From assembly GCA_028280715.1 (NCBI GenBank), contig JANQLG010000030.1, positions 83,225-147,224 on the forward strand: a stretch of 64,000 nucleotides of DNA. Reading direction: 5' to 3'. The position numbers and the translations under genes are program-made. The notes under the pieces are model-generated. The model did no database searches. It saw only the letters and a list, made by a program, of their open reading frames with translations, and was not told where the DNA came from. Of the stretch, positions 18,548-27,286 are shown piece after piece (the first letter of the stretch is position 1; each line of letters starts with the position of its first letter). The stretch is from Spongiibacteraceae bacterium (lineage in GTDB: Bacteria > Pseudomonadota > Gammaproteobacteria > Pseudomonadales > Dasaniaceae).

Positions 18548-19147
18548 ATGGAATTTAACAATAGACAAACTGCGCAAATCACATCTTATCTGTTGATAGC
18601 CCTTGCGCTTACACAAGTATTGTATACCGCGCTCTATATAGCGCAGGCGAATATCCCTAGACTTTTCTTGTGGGGACTAGAAGGTTTGCTTTTCACTATG
18701 CTGGCGGCGTTCGCTGGTGCAGCGCTGGTGCAGGCAAAACATTACCAGGTGGGTTGGTCTGCCATTGCATTTAGTGCAGCTCTCAATGTTGTGCAGGTAA
18801 GCGTTGGCTTGACCATGTTCGGCCCATTTCGCGAAGTTGCAGGTCAACTTGAGGAACTCGGGCCTCTGGCAGGTTCAGTTGTGGCGTTTTCTTTTATGAT
18901 CTATTACGCAGCAAAACTCCTCTTGGGCTTTGCAGCCTTAATTTTTGGTATGGCCAAGATGAGTAATGGCAGGAAAGTGTTAGGCGGTGCGACCGCGGCA
19001 ATTGGTGTTATTGCTCTCGTCTCCAATGCTATTTTAATCATGTTTGGACGCGACTCCTTTTTACCTTCTCCTGTTGCCGGAGGCTCTGGCGTTGTAGCAA
19101 CGTTACTTCTCGCTCTTTGCTTGACGAGTACTGTCGACGAAGACTAA
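18548..19147 (+). CDS. Six-helix membrane protein of unknown function
   Basis: 199 residues with about six hydrophobic helices (TSYLLIALALTQVLYTALYI, FLWGLEGLLFTMLAAFAGAA, and so on) and a short acidic tail. No catalytic or binding motif is visible. RBS AAGGTGG seven bases before the ATG. A stand-alone gene lying between REP-like elements. Confidence 0.7.
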   Translation: MEFNNRQTAQITSYLLIALALTQVLYTALYIAQANIPRLFLWGLEGLLFTMLAAFAGAALVQAKHYQVGWSAIAFSAALNVVQVSVGLTMFGPFREVAGQLEELGPLAGSVVAFSFMIYYAAKLLLGFAALIFGMAKMSNGRKVLGGATAAIGVIALVSNAILIMFGRDSFLPSPVAGGSGVVATLLLALCLTSTVDED

Positions 19148-19262
19148 CCGTAATACAGAAACCGGGGCCGATTTAGTTAAAGGCTGATAGATCGATAAAA
19201 TAAATCCGTTCCCGTTTCCTTATCACGATGCGGAGTAATGCAACGTCAAAACTGAGACAAAG

Positions 19263-19418
19263 ATGCGATTATTATATGTAATGGACCCCATGTGTGGCTG
19301 GTGCTATGGCTTCCAGCCAGAATTAGAAATTTTTTTGGAAAAACATTCCTTGGCAGAAGTCGATTGGATAATGGGTGGCTTAGCACCGGATACCCATCAG
19401 CCTATGGATGAAAATTAA
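19263..19418 (+). pseudogene. Truncated duplicate of the DsbA-like gene at 21159
   Basis: Bases 19242-19415 are a near-identical copy of 21138-21311, covering 20 bp of 5' flank and the first 51 codons including the CGWC motif. The copy ends abruptly after MDEN, where a stop codon is formed by the junction with the REP-like element AAAAGGGTCAGGTCTTTG. The product would lack the helical domain, so it is almost surely non-functional. Confidence 0.88.
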
Positions 19419-19420
19419 AA

Positions 19421-19500
19421 GGGTCAGGTCTTTGAATTGTGGTACCCTCAGGTGCAGTAAAACATCATAAATCAAAGACCTGACCCTGATCTTCTTTCAT
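19421..19500. repeat. REP/BIME-like element with perfect 15-bp inverted repeat
   Basis: GGGTCAGGTCTTTGA (19421-19435) is the exact reverse complement of TCAAAGACCTGACCC (19472-19486); CTGATCTTCTTTC follows. This type of GGGTCAG palindrome is characteristic of REP elements mobilised by RAYT (TnpA-REP) transposases, none of which is in the window. Confidence 0.8.
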
Positions 19501-19539
19501 TAATAGCTAGAATAGCTAGGCGTCAAAAGCAGGTATTAC

Positions 19540-20067
19540 GTGCCCAAAGAACATATCGAAAAAGCCAAAGCCCATACGCTCGCAGCAAAATCAATACACT
19601 GGGGGTTTATCGTTGTATTCGTTTATGCATTGACAAAACAACTGGATGAAGTCGATGAGTTAGAAGATTTCTCACTTCTGCAGTTCGAAATGGTATTTGC
19701 CACGATTTTTCTGGTTCTGCTTATAGCTCGATTCATTTTCATGCAATTAACTCAACCAACAGTTTTGCCATCCAACTCACCGAAACTTGAAAGACGTCTT
19801 GCGAGAATCGTCCACCTTGCTATGTATTTAACTCTCTTCCTTATTCCAACAACCGGAATGGTGATTGGGAGCCTGTATTGGTCAGGTACCAAAAATGGAA
19901 GCGCCATGGAGTTCTGGCTGTTACTCCACGAAATTTCTGTCAATTCGTGCTATTTCTTGATCGGCAGTCACATCATAGCGGCGGTATACCATCGCCAGAA
20001 AGGCGACGGCATCTGGAACGCAATGGTGCCGATCTGGAAAGAACGTGATAAAGATGAAACTTTTTAA
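19540..20067 (+). CDS. Cytochrome b561-family membrane protein
   Basis: 175 residues from a GTG start with AGG eight bases upstream. Four transmembrane helices, with haem-ligand-type histidines in AKSIHWGF, ARIVHLAMY, LLLHEISV and IGSHIIAAVYH, as in CybB/YceJ-type b561 proteins which pass electrons in the inner membrane. No partner such as a YceI-like protein is adjacent. Bounded by REP-like elements on both sides. Confidence 0.85.
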   Translation: MPKEHIEKAKAHTLAAKSIHWGFIVVFVYALTKQLDEVDELEDFSLLQFEMVFATIFLVLLIARFIFMQLTQPTVLPSNSPKLERRLARIVHLAMYLTLFLIPTTGMVIGSLYWSGTKNGSAMEFWLLLHEISVNSCYFLIGSHIIAAVYHRQKGDGIWNAMVPIWKERDKDETF

Positions 20068-20082
20068 CCCTTGAGCGATATA

Positions 20083-20157
20083 GGGCCAGAGTAAAATTTT
20101 TGATTGAAAAACCAATCACTCGTTTTTACTCTGACCGCAAATACCCTGATCTTCTTT
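20083..20157. repeat. REP-like inverted repeat
   Basis: GGGCCAGAGTAAAA (20083-20096) against TTTTTACTCTGACC (20124-20137), then CCCTGATCTTCTTTTC as in the element at 19486. It lies 16 bp past the cytochrome gene. Confidence 0.72.
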
Positions 20158-20188
20158 TCGATAGAACTACCCGAGTAAGACCAATACT

Positions 20189-20569
20189 CTAACCCGTTGG
20201 TTCTTCTTTTGTTAACCTTACAAAATGAATAATAAAAGCCAACGCAAAAAAGAGATGAATGATCAGAGGAGGATTAAATTGGCCGGGAACAGGTGGTATG
20301 AACCAATTGGTATATACTGCAATACAATTATAAAATGCAAAAGTGAAACTAATTGCTTTTTTGGCGAATAAGTCTTTTATTTTTAATGCTAAAAAAGATA
20401 TTACACCAATTGAAATGATAGCTGCCCCGAATGTAGTCACAAAGTGGCTAGCACTTGAATTAAGTTCCAACCCGGGAGTAAACTGATTGGCGAGGCTTAT
20501 GCCTCCAAATAACATTGCCGCACCAGCAACAATTTCAAAAATCCCATAAGCTATATATAAAGCCTTCAT
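20189..20569 (-). CDS. Small four-helix membrane protein, unknown function
   Basis: 126 residues from the ATG at 20569, which has a strong GGAGG nine bases upstream; a longer frame exists without such a signal. Four hydrophobic helices (YIAYGIFEIVAGAAMLFGG, FGAAIISIGVISFLAL and others). No motif assigns a function. Confidence 0.65.
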   Translation of the reverse strand: MKALYIAYGIFEIVAGAAMLFGGISLANQFTPGLELNSSASHFVTTFGAAIISIGVISFLALKIKDLFAKKAISFTFAFYNCIAVYTNWFIPPVPGQFNPPLIIHLFFALAFIIHFVRLTKEEPTG

Positions 20570-20720
20570 ACTGGCCTCCAATAATTTTTTATTAGGATGA
20601 ATTAGCACATAACACCAGGAAAAATACTTTCTTTATATATAAGAATCAAGAATTTTTATTGCACAGCAATATAAGAGACAGGTTTAGACAGCAAGGATAG
20701 ATATCATATCCAAATATCGA

Positions 20721-20738
20721 AATCAAAGGGTCAGAATA
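20721..20738 (+). repeat. REP-like half-element before a small ORF
   Basis: AAATCAAAGGGTCAGAAT precedes the GTG of the next gene by a few bases and therefore may include its ribosome-binding region. A second half-element, GGGATCAAAGGGCTAGAATAA, forms that gene's last codons at 21114-21134. Confidence 0.55.
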
Positions 20739-20741
20739 ATT

Positions 20742-21134
20742 GTGGACATCACATCATTTACTAAACAACTTGATAATATTGCCAAGGTATTTTTCGCGTC
20801 CATAATCACACTTGCAGTAATAACTTATGTCATCGGATACTTCGCTGATATGTGTATGAACGATTTATCGAATTGGATTCATTCATACACTGGTCGATGG
20901 ATGCTTCCATTAATATCAGCTATTCCTATTTTCTTTATTGCTGTAATTATAGGTTGGGCCACAACGCATTTTTTGAATAAAAAGAACCCGAATATTTTAT
21001 TGTTATCATCACCAATCCTAATTATTCCTTATGCCAACATAGATCCTTCTGTATATTTTTGTTCAATTATTGCAGTCATTGCTTTATATACAGGCAGTCA
21101 AATTTATTGTAGAGGGATCAAAGGGCTAGAATAA
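20742..21134 (+). CDS. Small membrane protein, C-terminus encoded in a REP-like repeat
   Basis: 130 residues with a GTG start; hydrophobic segments around VFFASIITLAVITYVIGYFA, LPLISAIPIFFIAVIIGWAT, ILLLSSPILIIPYA and CSIIAVIALYTGSQIYC suggest four helices. The last residues (RGIKGLE) and the stop codon are encoded by a REP-like half-element. No family is recognised. The ribosome site is weak, so expression is uncertain. Confidence 0.5.
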   Translation: MDITSFTKQLDNIAKVFFASIITLAVITYVIGYFADMCMNDLSNWIHSYTGRWMLPLISAIPIFFIAVIIGWATTHFLNKKNPNILLLSSPILIIPYANIDPSVYFCSIIAVIALYTGSQIYCRGIKGLE

Positions 21135-21158
21135 GGTAACGTCAAAACTGAGACAAAG

Positions 21159-21785
21159 ATGCGATTATTATATGTAATGGATCCCATGTGTGGCTGGTGC
21201 TATGGCTTCCAACCAGAATTAGAAAATTTTTTGGAAAAACATTCCTTGGCAGAAGTCGATTGGATAATGGGTGGCTTAGCTCCTGACACCGATCAACCTA
21301 TGGATGAAAATCTCAAACAAACTATCTCTTCTTATTGGCATCAGATAGAAAAGAAAACTCAGGTGACTTTTAATCATGATTTTTGGAAATTGAATACACC
21401 TTATCGCTCAACCTACCCTGCTTGCCGCGCTGTCATTGCAGCGGAACGTTTAAAAGCAAAAAGCGCTCAGCAGATGGTCAAAGCTATTCAATCAGCTTAT
21501 TACCTGGAAGCCAAAAACCCTTCGTTGAAAGAAACGCTGATCGCCTGCGCTAGCTCCATTGGCTTAGATGAAAATCAATTTTTGGAAGCTCTTAAGTCAG
21601 AAGAAACTGAACAACGGTTTCAACAGCATTTAAGTATCACTCATCAATTGCAGGTAAGGGGCTTTCCTGCGCTTTTTTATATCGATGATAGCAGCCCTGA
21701 TAGACAGCAGGCTTACCCCTTGGCTCTGGGCTTTAGTCAAACTGCCAACCTGGAACAACAGTTTAATAATATAAAGGGAAAATAA
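21159..21785 (+). CDS. DsbA-family thioredoxin-fold oxidoreductase
   Basis: 208 residues with the redox motif CGWC at residues 11-14 (MDPMCGWCYGF), an inserted helical domain and a late cis-Pro-type segment RGFPALFYID. It resembles FrnE/COG3531 predicted disulfide isomerases. There is no signal peptide, so it probably acts in the cytosol. A truncated near-identical duplicate of its first quarter lies 1.9 kb upstream. Confidence 0.85.
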   Translation: MRLLYVMDPMCGWCYGFQPELENFLEKHSLAEVDWIMGGLAPDTDQPMDENLKQTISSYWHQIEKKTQVTFNHDFWKLNTPYRSTYPACRAVIAAERLKAKSAQQMVKAIQSAYYLEAKNPSLKETLIACASSIGLDENQFLEALKSEETEQRFQQHLSITHQLQVRGFPALFYIDDSSPDRQQAYPLALGFSQTANLEQQFNNIKGK

Positions 21786-21847
21786 TTTATAAACTTCGAA
21801 GTAATTAGAGAGTTTTCTTTTTTTAATTATTTCTTTCTGCTCTTTTA

Positions 21848-22777
21848 TCACTTAGTAAAAAAACAGTGTCTCAGCGTTTCATCAAGACCGGTGAGATCAA
21901 TACCCAGTTTCTCACTGGTAGTTTTAACATCAATGTCATCATCGTGGTCCAGTACTTTCAGCATGGCGCGAGAAACCGGTGGCGAAGCACTGAGCTTTTC
22001 AAATATCCAGGCGACTAATAACCCCAAGCCTAAGGGCAGAGAAATTAATGTTGATTGTTTGCCGAGTATATTATCGGCGCGCTGCTGCAAGGCTCTTCTG
22101 GATAAACTTTCAGGCCCTGCCCACTCTACCAACCCATGATTGGCGGCATTGCCGAATAACGTCTTTTGAATATCAATCACAATAGCCTTGACCACATCCC
22201 CGGCATAAATCGGTTGCTCCAGACTATCCGCCCTGAAGGTAAAGGCGGCTTTACCACTACGATGCTGCAAGGCACCGCTGGCATAATCTCCCGGCCCCAG
22301 CACCATAGGGATACGAAGCAGTAGCGAGGATATGCCACTGTTGAGAAGAATACTTTCTGCCTGGGCGCGTGTGCTGAAACAGGTATTTTCGCTGTTTTCG
22401 TCGGCACCTAAAAGGCTCAGATAACATAAACCTTTTATATGTGTTTCTTTCAACGCATCGGCTAATACTTGAGTGGTTTGGACATGCACCACATCAAAGG
22501 AATTGCCAGCGGATTCTTTAATCACACCCACCAGATGCACCACATAATCACCACGCGATACTTCACGACTCATCTCGCTGGCATTTAAATAATCGCACTC
22601 TGTGATTTCAACATTGTTCAGCTGTTGCTGATCAATAAAGCGTTGTAGTTTTTCTTTAGACGATGCCGACCTCACTAAAGCGATAACATGATAGTCACCC
22701 AATTCAGCAAGCAGCTGTTTGCCTAAATGACCATTGGCTCCCGTTACAACAATAGTCTTAGATGCAGCATCATTCAT
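21848..22777 (-). CDS. NAD(P)-binding SDR/NmrA-type protein
   Basis: 309 residues, extended short-chain dehydrogenase fold: GxxGxxG motif in VVTGANGHLGKQLL near the N-terminus, then HLVGVIKESAGNSF and the substrate-side PMVLGPGDY typical of the NDUFA9/NmrA-like atypical SDRs. It lacks a convincing YxxxK, so may bind nucleotide without redox chemistry. It overlaps the 3' end of the phosphatidyltransferase gene by 8 bp, implying translational coupling. Confidence 0.8.
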   Translation of the reverse strand: MNDAASKTIVVTGANGHLGKQLLAELGDYHVIALVRSASSKEKLQRFIDQQQLNNVEITECDYLNASEMSREVSRGDYVVHLVGVIKESAGNSFDVVHVQTTQVLADALKETHIKGLCYLSLLGADENSENTCFSTRAQAESILLNSGISSLLLRIPMVLGPGDYASGALQHRSGKAAFTFRADSLEQPIYAGDVVKAIVIDIQKTLFGNAANHGLVEWAGPESLSRRALQQRADNILGKQSTLISLPLGLGLLVAWIFEKLSASPPVSRAMLKVLDHDDDIDVKTTSEKLGIDLTGLDETLRHCFFTK

Positions 22778-23312
22778 GAGTGCGTCCTATCTGAAGTAAT
22801 GTCCATAATCGATCGACCATCGATACCACCGTACTGGCAATTAACACATAAGAAAAAACAAGCACAAAGGCTGATAAATCCATTACTTCTAACAGACTCT
22901 GCGATACCACAGCGGCAAATAACAGGACGAAATAGAACACACCATTATTGCGACCAAGAACACTGCTTCTGAGCATCTTTCCCTGCAATGCTTTTGAATC
23001 TAATACATATTGAATAAAAGAAAGTATCACTAATATGGGCAACAGCAACGGTATTTGTCCAAGCCAGGCAAAGGTAGCTAATCCACAACTAACAAATACT
23101 GCATCACTGCTATGATCTAACAAACCACCATTGGGACTTATACAATCGAATCGACGCGCAATATAACCGTCGGCAAAATCAGTAATAACTGCCAATACCA
23201 ATAACACGGTGACCAGTAACCACTGTTCACTGACAATGCCGTAGCAGGCTGGCGCTACCATTAACAAACGGGAAAAGCTGAGTGAATTTGCAATCAGCTT
23301 GGCATTTTTCAT
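22770..23312 (-). CDS. CDP-alcohol phosphatidyltransferase family enzyme
   Basis: 180-residue membrane enzyme with the complete metal-binding signature DG(x)2AR(x)8G(x)3D(x)3D, read as DFADGYIARRF to GLLDHSSDA. It would transfer a phosphatidyl group from CDP-diacylglycerol to an alcohol at the inner membrane; the acceptor is not evident. The surrounding operon of a multi-spanning protein and an NAD-binding protein suggests synthesis and handling of a minor lipid. Confidence 0.87.
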   Translation of the reverse strand: MKNAKLIANSLSFSRLLMVAPACYGIVSEQWLLVTVLLVLAVITDFADGYIARRFDCISPNGGLLDHSSDAVFVSCGLATFAWLGQIPLLLPILVILSFIQYVLDSKALQGKMLRSSVLGRNNGVFYFVLLFAAVVSQSLLEVMDLSAFVLVFSYVLIASTVVSMVDRLWTLLQIGRTHE

Positions 23313-23344
23313 AGGACAGTTACCTAAAAAGACAAATCACTGTC

Positions 23345-24331
23345 TTAAGCTGTTGCTTCCTTACCGGAAAACAATTCCTTATTAGCCTGAGGCAAGAACA
23401 CAAGGCCAATCACCGCGTTAAAGGCAACAAAGAAAGTGTGCATCACTAAGGAGAAAGCACCCACTTCAGGGTAGTCAGGGAATAGGACTGTCCAGAGTAA
23501 CAATGCCCCAGCATGAAACGGTAATGGCAATGCCGCCGCCAGGAAAATCACGGGAAGAAATGCCAGCATTTGACCGAATTGCACATCGACATTGAACAAA
23601 CCCAAGGCGGTGGTGTAAACCACAACAGCCATCAGCAAGTTAGGCGCTTTACACAGCAACACTAACAAGTAATCAACAGCGCGCGCTTTTCGAAAAGTAG
23701 ACAGTATTTTGGTATTACGTAAGCGCTCTCCCACTGAAAACTTGCCGGAAAAAAACAAAACATGTAGCGGAAAATACATTGCCGTAATAATAAATACGAC
23801 TGGCAATATAGTGGATAAAGGCAACAGCGTCGAAGCATCAACCACTAACTGGTAATACAGAATGACACCTATACAGGAAAAAATTAATAACTGATAAATT
23901 TCGACCATACCCAACATGATCATTGAAGATACAGCTTCCCAACCGGGCACACCGTGACGACGCAATAAATACAGGGACATTGCGCCTTTGCCCACCTGTT
24001 CATTCAGCATTGCAAGAATAAAGGCACTGGCACGAATCGGCAGTACATTGCCGTAGCGAATGTCCGGCGCATTAAACCAGCGAATCACCCGCCAACAGGC
24101 ATGGGCATCGACCAAAAAGAAAAAGATGGAATAGGGAATCATCAAACTCAACCATAACAACCAGTCGACGCCGGCAAAGAAGTCAAATAAATAGCCTGCA
24201 ACGGTTTGGCTTTCCCTTAACGCAGCCGCCTCGATACGAGTATAAACCAGATAAAAGCAGCCAAAGGCAGCAGCCCAGCTAATTAACTGCACCAACCAGG
24301 CACTTTTTTTCTTTTGTTGCTCATCACTCAT
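23345..24331 (-). CDS. Polytopic membrane protein, flippase-like
   Basis: 328 residues with about eight transmembrane helices and a conserved-looking charged loop (LNEQVGKGAMSLYLLRRHGVPG). Overall shape resembles the lysylphosphatidylglycerol synthase TM/flippase-like (UPF0104-type) family, but similarity is only structural by eye. It lies 32 bp upstream of the phosphatidyltransferase gene on the same strand. Confidence 0.62.
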   Translation of the reverse strand: MSDEQQKKKSAWLVQLISWAAAFGCFYLVYTRIEAAALRESQTVAGYLFDFFAGVDWLLWLSLMIPYSIFFFLVDAHACWRVIRWFNAPDIRYGNVLPIRASAFILAMLNEQVGKGAMSLYLLRRHGVPGWEAVSSMIMLGMVEIYQLLIFSCIGVILYYQLVVDASTLLPLSTILPVVFIITAMYFPLHVLFFSGKFSVGERLRNTKILSTFRKARAVDYLLVLLCKAPNLLMAVVVYTTALGLFNVDVQFGQMLAFLPVIFLAAALPLPFHAGALLLWTVLFPDYPEVGAFSLVMHTFFVAFNAVIGLVFLPQANKELFSGKEATA

Positions 24332-24357
24332 ATCATTACTTTCTCTTCACAATGTCT

Positions 24358-24792
24358 TTAGGGTTTATCGAGTGTTATTTCAACCATAACCGCATCCAAC
24401 CATTCGGGCAGCCATTCTGGAGCATTGCGAAGGCGGGAGAATATATCTTTTTTATACGCAGGATCATCCAAAATGGCTTTTGCCGTTCCTGTCAGTGTTT
24501 CGCCTTTTATATAAAGAGTGACCTTAGAACCTTCCGAATCAAAGGTGCGCCACCAGCGACCATCAGAGCCCGCAAATACTTTGTCGCCTTCCCAAAGGTA
24601 ATTTACCGGCAGATCACGGCCATCAGGCAAACTGATAATCATCACTCGCTGGGCACGCTCACCAGCAGGGTTGCTTTTAAGCTCTTCTATTACCTTGGGA
24701 TTGGTTACCAAGAATGAATAAATACGAAGCACTAAAAAAGCAGCAACCAAAAAAATTACTACTGCCCCAATACTATAAGCAACCCTTTTCAT
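24358..24792 (-). CDS. Membrane-anchored small protein, unknown
   Basis: 144 residues: one N-terminal transmembrane helix (IGAVVIFLVAAFLVLRIYSF) and a soluble domain with GRDLPVNYLWEGDKVFAGSD and GRWWRTF, reminiscent of nitroreductase-like/deazaflavin-type beta folds but without confident assignment. Start taken at MKRVAY. First gene of the leftward group ending at 21848, 26 bp before the polytopic protein. Confidence 0.6.
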   Translation of the reverse strand: MKRVAYSIGAVVIFLVAAFLVLRIYSFLVTNPKVIEELKSNPAGERAQRVMIISLPDGRDLPVNYLWEGDKVFAGSDGRWWRTFDSEGSKVTLYIKGETLTGTAKAILDDPAYKKDIFSRLRNAPEWLPEWLDAVMVEITLDKP

Positions 24793-25049
24793 TATGGTGA
24801 TATCCAACCGATTTATTTTTTAATGAGATTGACCCTACACTTCGACTTTATTTTGTTCAAGCCCCTTTAGAATACACTTAAGAGACACATTGGCAACATG
24901 CCCATTGTATAAAAATCCGGATTATTATTACGCAAAGAACTGATAAAAATATTTAAGTGATTTAATACATAAATTTTCCCAGCATCATTCCATAAATCTA
25001 TCAAAGTACTTGGCTTAAACTACACTTTTAAGAGCGGCGGGATTTTGTA

Positions 25050-25949
25050 ATGTATTTTCATCCACGATCACTATTAATAACAACTGTACTCTGTTTTTTG
25101 CCATTACAGCTTATGGCAGAGGTTAAAATCGTTCGAATTCCCCCTCCTCCCGGCAACCTGAATCATAATGAAACATCTTACGGTTACTACTTCAACGCAC
25201 TCGACCTTGTATTATCTAAAACTAAAACCCAATTCGGCGATTATAAAATCGAACATAGTGATCGCATGAGTAATAAAGCTTCGTTGCTCGATCTTTCTCT
25301 CGACAGTGGCGAACTTGATGTCATATGGCGCGGTAGTAATGATCAACGTGAGAAAGTTCTCCTGCCAATAAGAATTCCGTTATTGCGTGGCACACTGGGC
25401 TTACGCTTTGCCGTAATAGACAAAAAACGCGAAATGGAATATCGCAAATTGACAACGCTAGCCGAACTAAGAAAGTGGAAAGTATGCCAAGGTCAATTCT
25501 GGGCCGATGCCAGCATTCTTGAGCAAAACGGTATAACTGTGATTCTTCGCGAAAGTCATAAAGCAATGGCCAAAGCTGTGCTAGCTGAAGAATGTGATCT
25601 AATGTTAGTATCCAGCGCCTTTGAATATCGTTTAATTCACCCGGAGTTTACTCAGCTCAAACTGCTAAATAGCCCACTCGTTTATTACCCGCTGCCAGTC
25701 TATTTTTTTGTTAGACAGAACGATACACAGCTACAGCAACGCATAATATTGGGTTTAGAGCAGGCCATTAGGGATGGCAGCCTGGACAATCTTTTCATTA
25801 ATCATCTAACCACCCAAAAGTTGCGCCCTCTCAATCAATGGTCATCAGTCCCGATTATTGAATTAAAGAATCCTCTTTTAACCGAACTTCCTAATAATTT
25901 CGAATCCAGGCGTTTAATCGCCCCCTCTAAACCGGTAGCACCAGATTAA
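25050..25949 (+). CDS. Periplasmic solute-binding-like protein
   Basis: 299 residues with a signal peptide (ITTVLCFLPLQLMAEV). The remainder resembles type 3 periplasmic binding proteins: an opening beta strand after the signal, IKVxx-type segments, GELDVIWRGS and ECDLMLVSSAFEYRL. No transporter genes adjoin it; such orphan proteins often act as sensors or are related to transporter substrate-binding domains. Ligand unknown. Confidence 0.7.
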   Translation: MYFHPRSLLITTVLCFLPLQLMAEVKIVRIPPPPGNLNHNETSYGYYFNALDLVLSKTKTQFGDYKIEHSDRMSNKASLLDLSLDSGELDVIWRGSNDQREKVLLPIRIPLLRGTLGLRFAVIDKKREMEYRKLTTLAELRKWKVCQGQFWADASILEQNGITVILRESHKAMAKAVLAEECDLMLVSSAFEYRLIHPEFTQLKLLNSPLVYYPLPVYFFVRQNDTQLQQRIILGLEQAIRDGSLDNLFINHLTTQKLRPLNQWSSVPIIELKNPLLTELPNNFESRRLIAPSKPVAPD

Positions 25950-26011
25950 CAAGCTCTGAAAAACCTGAATACAAAAGGCTTTATATTCAGATTTTTCTTC
26001 ACTCATTATTG

Positions 26012-26920
26012 CTACATATGCTGATCTATAAATTCAAAAATAGCGTTATATAGCTCACCGTACTGATCACCAAAGCCGCCATGGCCACCACCGGGCACAG
26101 TGATCAATTTATTGGATACATTCTTTCCGTCCAGAAATTTATGCAATTGCGTTGCATGCGAATAAGGCACAACGGCATCTGCGTCGCCGTGAATGGTAAG
26201 AATGGGGGGCAAATCTTTAGTGACATAATGAACTGGTGAAACACGATCGGCAATTGCATTACGATCAAGCTGAGAACCTAACCATTTTATGGCGTAGGTT
26301 TTTTCATTCTCGCCATCGATTAAGTCCTTCACATCAGTAATACCAAACCAGTTAATGATCGCTGCCACTTTTGGTGTTGTACCTTCCTTAAGTCGTACAG
26401 CTGAATGCGGACAGTGCTTAGTGAGATCACTATCCTCTGGCAACATGCCAGTAATCAATGACAAATGCCCACCAGCCGAATGACCGGTTAAAACCAGCTT
26501 ACTGGTATCAAAACCATGCTCTTCAGCATTTAGGCCCACCCATCTCAGGGCACACAGGGTATCTTCTACTGCAGCAGGCGCCCGTGACACATCCGCTAAA
26601 CGGTACTGCACATTGACGGCCGCATAGCCTCGGCTCAAATAAGGCAACAATGCCAACACAGCCCCCTCTTTTGAGCCTCCGACCCATCCACCGCCATGAA
26701 TATAAACAACTGTAGGCACAGGCCCATCAGACTGGCGTGGTTTATACACATCTAACTTCAGCTCAACTCCATTGGCCGTTGTATAGGTGATATTAGGTAA
26801 CGTTCTCAACTTGGCTAATGAGGTATCTGACCAATCAATGGCAGCCTGATCTGCTGCCACCGGATAAGACAGAATAAAACTCGCCAACATGACAGTGATT
26901 GCAACAAGAATATTTTTCAT
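26012..26920 (-). CDS. Secreted alpha/beta-hydrolase (BD-FAE/HSL-like esterase)
   Basis: 302 residues with signal peptide MKNILVAITVMLASFILSYP. Oxyanion motif HGGGWVGG, nucleophile elbow GHSAGGHLS, acid in HGDADAVVP and catalytic His in GGGHGGF are all present. Serine esterase acting in the periplasm or outside on acyl or polysaccharide-linked esters; precise substrate unknown. Single gene. Confidence 0.88.
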   Translation of the reverse strand: MKNILVAITVMLASFILSYPVAADQAAIDWSDTSLAKLRTLPNITYTTANGVELKLDVYKPRQSDGPVPTVVYIHGGGWVGGSKEGAVLALLPYLSRGYAAVNVQYRLADVSRAPAAVEDTLCALRWVGLNAEEHGFDTSKLVLTGHSAGGHLSLITGMLPEDSDLTKHCPHSAVRLKEGTTPKVAAIINWFGITDVKDLIDGENEKTYAIKWLGSQLDRNAIADRVSPVHYVTKDLPPILTIHGDADAVVPYSHATQLHKFLDGKNVSNKLITVPGGGHGGFGDQYGELYNAIFEFIDQHM

Positions 26921-27286
26921 AAGGGCTCCTACCTGTAAATTATTATAAATATCGCAAGATCTTTAATTGATTTTAATAAGCCGACTCATCTAAACCAAAA
27001 ATAAGCCAAAAAGAGCGACGTTATACTAACTCAGCGGCTTAAACATTACACCGTGTTATTTATTGAGCAACCTGCTGGCAGATACAGCATAAACAACCTA
27101 TTTGAAAAACGCCGTACAGGGACTGTTATGATTTTTATAAAGCAGCGCTAATGCTACAAAAACGTCAGCACCCATATCTCGCTTTATTAAACTAATGTAA
27201 TAATTTGATGTTTTTGTACTCAGCACCAAAACATCATTCTTCCTTCATAGTGGTTATTGCATCACTATCTTCATCATTTAATTATT
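26921..27286. other. Intergenic stretch left of leader copy B
   Basis: About 370 bp, AT-rich. I see no coding remnant, repeat or RNA gene here. Confidence 0.5.
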
